Of a DNA stretch of 7,358 bases, positions 5,466-7,358 are shown piece after piece (position 1 is the stretch's first letter; each line of letters begins with the position of its first letter). A program made the position numbers and the translations under genes. The notes below the pieces were generated by a model. That model had not been told where the DNA came from. It saw nothing but the letters and a program-made list of their open reading frames with translations, and did not search any database. The stretch lies in NCBI GenBank assembly GCA_013695335.1, contig JACDAR010000089.1, forward strand, positions 1-7,358, in the 5' to 3' direction. The DNA is from Rubrobacter sp. (GTDB lineage: Bacteria > Actinomycetota > Rubrobacteria > Rubrobacterales > Rubrobacteraceae).

Positions 5466-6012
5466 CATTACCTCCTCGACGAGCGCGTCTGTTTCCACTT
5501 TCTGCAAGAACGTATAGAAATCGTGCCAGCGTAGTTGGCACAACTCCACACCTTTAGTTTCAGCACGGATCTCTTCTTTGTCTTTGGGGTCGTAGGCGCG
5601 GGTTATGTAGACGAGGGTCTTTCTCGTGCCGGTCATCTTCTCCAGATGCTCGGCGTAGCGAGCGTTTTAGCTGGTCCTGCCCTTCCCAGGAACCGATCTT
5701 GGATTCGATCATCACGACATCCTTTGAGCTTTCCAACTCGGCGTCTTCGACGGGATGATGAACCTCCACGATCAGGTCCGGGCGGCTCCCCATGCCGTGT
5801 TCCTCCAGCGCCACAAAAGACTTCTGTGTGCTGACGCTGGTGTATCTCTGGTCTTCTCCAGAAGCGGGCGTTATCAACTCAAGCTCATCTAGCCAGTTCA
5901 GACAAATCTCGGGCCGACGCTCGAAAAGTCGGGCTACCGCTTCGGTGAACAGGTCCTCGATCCGCTGGGGACCAATAAATAGTGGGAGCAGCCGTCCGAG
6001 CAGGCTCGTCAA
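5403..6012 (-). pseudogene. Frameshifted and 3'-truncated PD-(D/E)XK nuclease-family gene
   Basis: The first frame (6012 to about 5661) reads an intact catalytic core. It has a helix with ENFLTEAL-like RIEDLFTEAVARLF (18-30), D79 in GSRPDLIVEV, and E103/K105 in DVVMIESKIGSWEGQDQLKR, fitting the D...ExK signature plus the following Q. At 5657-5664 AGCG is repeated in tandem. Removing one copy restores ...QLKR-YAEHLEKMTGTRKTLVYITRAYDPKD..., which continues in the second frame through WHDFYTFLQKVETDALVEEVMLFMEEQ and FSTADLMT to about 5403. There the gene abuts the truncated methyltransferase and its 3' end is lost. As it stands translation stops at 5560. The TTG start at 6012 overlaps the TGA stop of the PIN-like gene (TTGA), implying translational coupling. 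Substrate is unknown; restriction or abortive defence is possible. Confidence 0.75.
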
Positions 6013-6314
6013 CGGTTCGCGTCCAACCGCTCGATCATCCGCCCGACCTCCTCCATTCGGGGTTCGAGGTCGGAGAGCCGGTTGCTCCTGGCTGTCAGGA
6101 CCACTACCTCCAGATCGAAGCGCGAGAGATCCTGCTGATGCGGGATGCCCCGGTCGGTAGTCAACAGGATATCGAACTCTTTTTCGGCGAGGGTCAGCAA
6201 CTCTCCGTTCTTCTTCGAGTCCCAGCCACGCTCCCGGATGGTTACCACCTTCGCCTCTTGCGGCAGCAGCCGCTTGAGCTTGCGAGGCGGCATCTCATCC
6301 AGAAGTACCCGCAC
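6009..6314 (-). CDS. DUF5615 PIN-like protein, probable toxin-like nuclease, 101 aa
   Basis: The sequence follows the DUF5615 (PIN-like) pattern along its length: MRVLLDEMPPRKLKRLL (1-17, acidic D6/E7), VVTIRERGWDSKKNGELL (23-40), EFDILLTTDRGIPHQQDL (46-63, D54), then LEVVVLTARSNRL (68-80). PIN-like proteins of this kind are predicted Mg-dependent RNases and are commonly encoded beside DUF433 proteins as toxin-antitoxin-like pairs, as here. The GTG at 6314 is chosen: GAGGAG (6327-6322) lies 7 nt upstream and the N-terminus becomes the usual M-R-V-L-L-D-E. A GTG at 6320 would sit only 1 nt from the binding site. The family's common DENLP reads DEMPP here. Its start overlaps the DUF433 gene by 20 nt and its stop overlaps the nuclease start, so the three are one operon. 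Confidence 0.85.
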   Translation of the reverse strand: MRVLLDEMPPRKLKRLLPQEAKVVTIRERGWDSKKNGELLTLAEKEFDILLTTDRGIPHQQDLSRFDLEVVVLTARSNRLSDLEPRMEEVGRMIERLDANR

Positions 6315-6534
6315 CCACACTCTCCTCGGATGCTCTCAGGCTCATCCGCAGGTAGCCCTCGGCCTGATCCCAGCTCACCCCAGGAAAGTTATCGAGAAAC
6401 TCTTCCAGAGGATCTCCTGCGGTCAGGTAATCCACCAGATTCTTAACCGGCACCCGCGTCCTGGCGAAGACGAGATCCCCGTTCAGCACCTCGGGATCTC
6501 GCGAGACTATGTCATGTCCCCAATCCATCAGCAC
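6295..6534 (-). CDS. DUF433 protein, probable antitoxin-like partner, 79 aa
   Basis: The DUF433 signature is clear: IVSRDPEVLNGDLVFARTRVPVKNLVDYLTAGDPLEEFLDNFPGVSWDQAEGYLRMS (9-65). This is the pattern 'I..dPev.gG.pvf.gTRvpV..l..yL..G....efl..fP.ls...v'. DUF433 proteins carry a small helix-turn-helix-like fold and typically precede DUF5615 PIN-like genes, where they are thought to act as the antitoxin and DNA-binding partner. The residue after the loop is FAR rather than the usual FKG, so the core is slightly divergent. The GTG at 6534 is chosen: GAGGAG (6545-6540) is 5 nt upstream. GTG 6537 and ATG 6528 are alternatives. It lies 68 nt after the uvrB stop in the same direction and overlaps the PIN-like gene. 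Confidence 0.86.
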   Translation of the reverse strand: MLMDWGHDIVSRDPEVLNGDLVFARTRVPVKNLVDYLTAGDPLEEFLDNFPGVSWDQAEGYLRMSLRASEESVGAGTSG

Positions 6535-6572
6535 CACGACTCCTCGTATTGGCCGATCATCGTCGAGCCTCT

Positions 6573-6578
6573 ATTGTA
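6573..6578 (-). promoter_or_regulatory. -10-like element between uvrB and the DUF433 operon
   Basis: TACAAT on the minus strand lies 38 nt upstream of the GTG at 6534, at a fitting distance for a -10 box. No convincing -35 hexamer is seen at 15-18 bp. The DUF433/DUF5615/nuclease set may have its own promoter or be read through from uvrB. Confidence 0.25.
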
Positions 6579-6602
6579 GACGCTGTTGCGAGTCCAAAGA
6601 CT

Positions 6603-7358
6603 TTACGAAGCAACCTCCTGTAGCTGCCGCTCCAGGGTTTTGATCTCATCGCGCAGCTTCGCCGCGTACTCGAACTTGAGTTCTTCGGCGGCTTCCATCA
6701 TTTCGGCTTCGAGGTCTGCGATGAGGGTGCGGATCTCGTCGGGGTCGCCAGGCGCTTCGCGGGCGGCTTTCTGACGCTGGGTCTTGTACAGTCCCTTCGC
6801 CTCGGCGGCGATGAGGATGTCGGATACACCCTTCGTGATGGTGCGCGGCTCGATGTTGTTGCGCTCGTTGTGGGCCGTCTGTATCTCCCGCCGCCGCTCC
6901 GTCTCCCCTAGCGCGACGCGCATGGAGTCGGTCTCCCGATCAGCGTACATGATGACCCGCCCCTTGACGTTCCTCGCAGCCCGTCCGATGGTCTGAATGA
7001 GCGCCCGTTCCCCACGCAGGAAGCCTTCTTTATCAGCGTCCAGGATGGCGACGAGGGTTACTTCCGGCAGGTCGAGACCCTCCCTGAGCAGGTTGATGCC
7101 GACTAGCACGTCGAACTCTCCGGTCCTCAGACCGCGGATGATCTGGATTCGGTCCAGCGTCTCGATGTTGGAGTGCATGTAACGCGCCTTGACGTTGTGC
7201 TCCAGCAAATAATCCGTCAGGTCCTCGGACATCTTGATGGTGAGCGTCGTGATTAGCACCCGCTCGCCGTGCTCGACCCGTTTGGCGACCTCGTTCAAGA
7301 GGTCGTCTATCTGGTTCTTGGTAGGACGGACCTCGACCTCCGGGTCTATGAGGCCGGT
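6603..7358 (-). CDS. uvrB: UvrABC excision nuclease subunit B, C-terminal 251 residues
   Basis: UvrB is the damage-verifying helicase of nucleotide excision repair in the cytoplasm. It is loaded by UvrA and then recruits UvrC. The frame enters from the window edge with TGLIDPEVEVRPTKNQIDDLL, a highly conserved stretch of the family. It continues through GERVLITTLTIKMSEDLTDYL, motif V (VLVGINLLREGLDLPEV, 85-100), DADKEGFLRGERALIQTIGRAARN with motif VI (104-130) and GETERRREIQ (151-160). The C-terminal UVR motif LIADLEAEMMEAAEELKFEYAAKLRDEIKTLE (212-243), which contacts UvrC, is complete. It ends with TAA at 6605-6603. The 5' part, with the Walker A site and beta-hairpin, lies beyond the window. 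TTG 7298 is an internal leucine codon, not a start. Confidence 0.98.
   Translation of the reverse strand, partial: TGLIDPEVEVRPTKNQIDDLLNEVAKRVEHGERVLITTLTIKMSEDLTDYLLEHNVKARYMHSNIETLDRIQIIRGLRTGEFDVLVGINLLREGLDLPEVTLVAILDADKEGFLRGERALIQTIGRAARNVKGRVIMYADRETDSMRVALGETERRREIQTAHNERNNIEPRTITKGVSDILIAAEAKGLYKTQRQKAAREAPGDPDEIRTLIADLEAEMMEAAEELKFEYAAKLRDEIKTLERQLQEVAS

Noticed and set aside
4725..5636. 303-codon minus-strand open frame
   Set aside because: Only its first part (5636 to about 5403) is nuclease sequence; the rest is antisense of the methyltransferase remnant and the TetR gene. It is open by chance across the junction.
5043..6012. Active restriction-modification system
   Set aside because: Methyltransferase lacks its SAM-binding part and the nuclease is frameshifted and truncated. 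At best this is a remnant, and that the two were partners is unproven.
5982..6446. 154-codon plus-strand open frame
   Set aside because: Antisense to the DUF433 and DUF5615 genes, both of which match their families; no recognisable domain.
1..7358. tRNA, rRNA, CRISPR array, insertion sequence or integrase site
   Set aside because: I saw no cloverleaf, no regularly spaced repeats, no transposase frame and no terminal inverted repeats.

Overview
The window is GC-rich bacterial chromosome. Dense short-spaced genes, many GTG/TTG starts and the style of the proteins suggest a Rubrobacter-like actinobacterium. That assignment is an inference from protein character, not from a marker gene. There are ten intact or window-truncated protein genes, two broken genes, and no RNA gene, CRISPR array or insertion sequence that I can see.

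Left part (1-3000). The tail of a PH-domain-like protein ends at 152 and converges with a two-gene minus-strand operon: a multi-pass membrane protein, then a membrane-anchored extracytoplasmic protein. The operon is divergent from a TetR/AcrR repressor with a Tet-repressor-type C-terminal domain. The 74-bp divergent intergenic region carries four TTACA/TGTAA half-sites. These overlie two mirror-image promoters, so the repressor most likely controls both itself and the membrane operon. Two small minus-strand genes follow: a two-helix membrane protein of 86 aa and a 94-aa protein that may fold as a winged helix.

Middle (3000-5040). A 12-helix MFS transporter and a second TetR-family regulator (single Cys104) lie head to tail only 2 bp apart. 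This looks like a transporter plus its own regulator in one transcript.

Right part (5040-7358). A DNA adenine methyltransferase gene on the plus strand is cut off about 30 residues after its DPPY motif. At about position 5400 it runs into a convergent PD-(D/E)XK nuclease gene on the minus strand, which also lacks its 3' end. The nuclease has in addition a 4-bp tandem duplication that shifts its frame. It is the third gene of a tightly overlapping minus-strand set: DUF433 protein (antitoxin-like), DUF5615 PIN-like protein (toxin-like), nuclease. Upstream of that set is uvrB, of which the C-terminal 251 residues are in the window. The region reads as a small, decayed defence/toxin-antitoxin patch next to a housekeeping DNA-repair gene.
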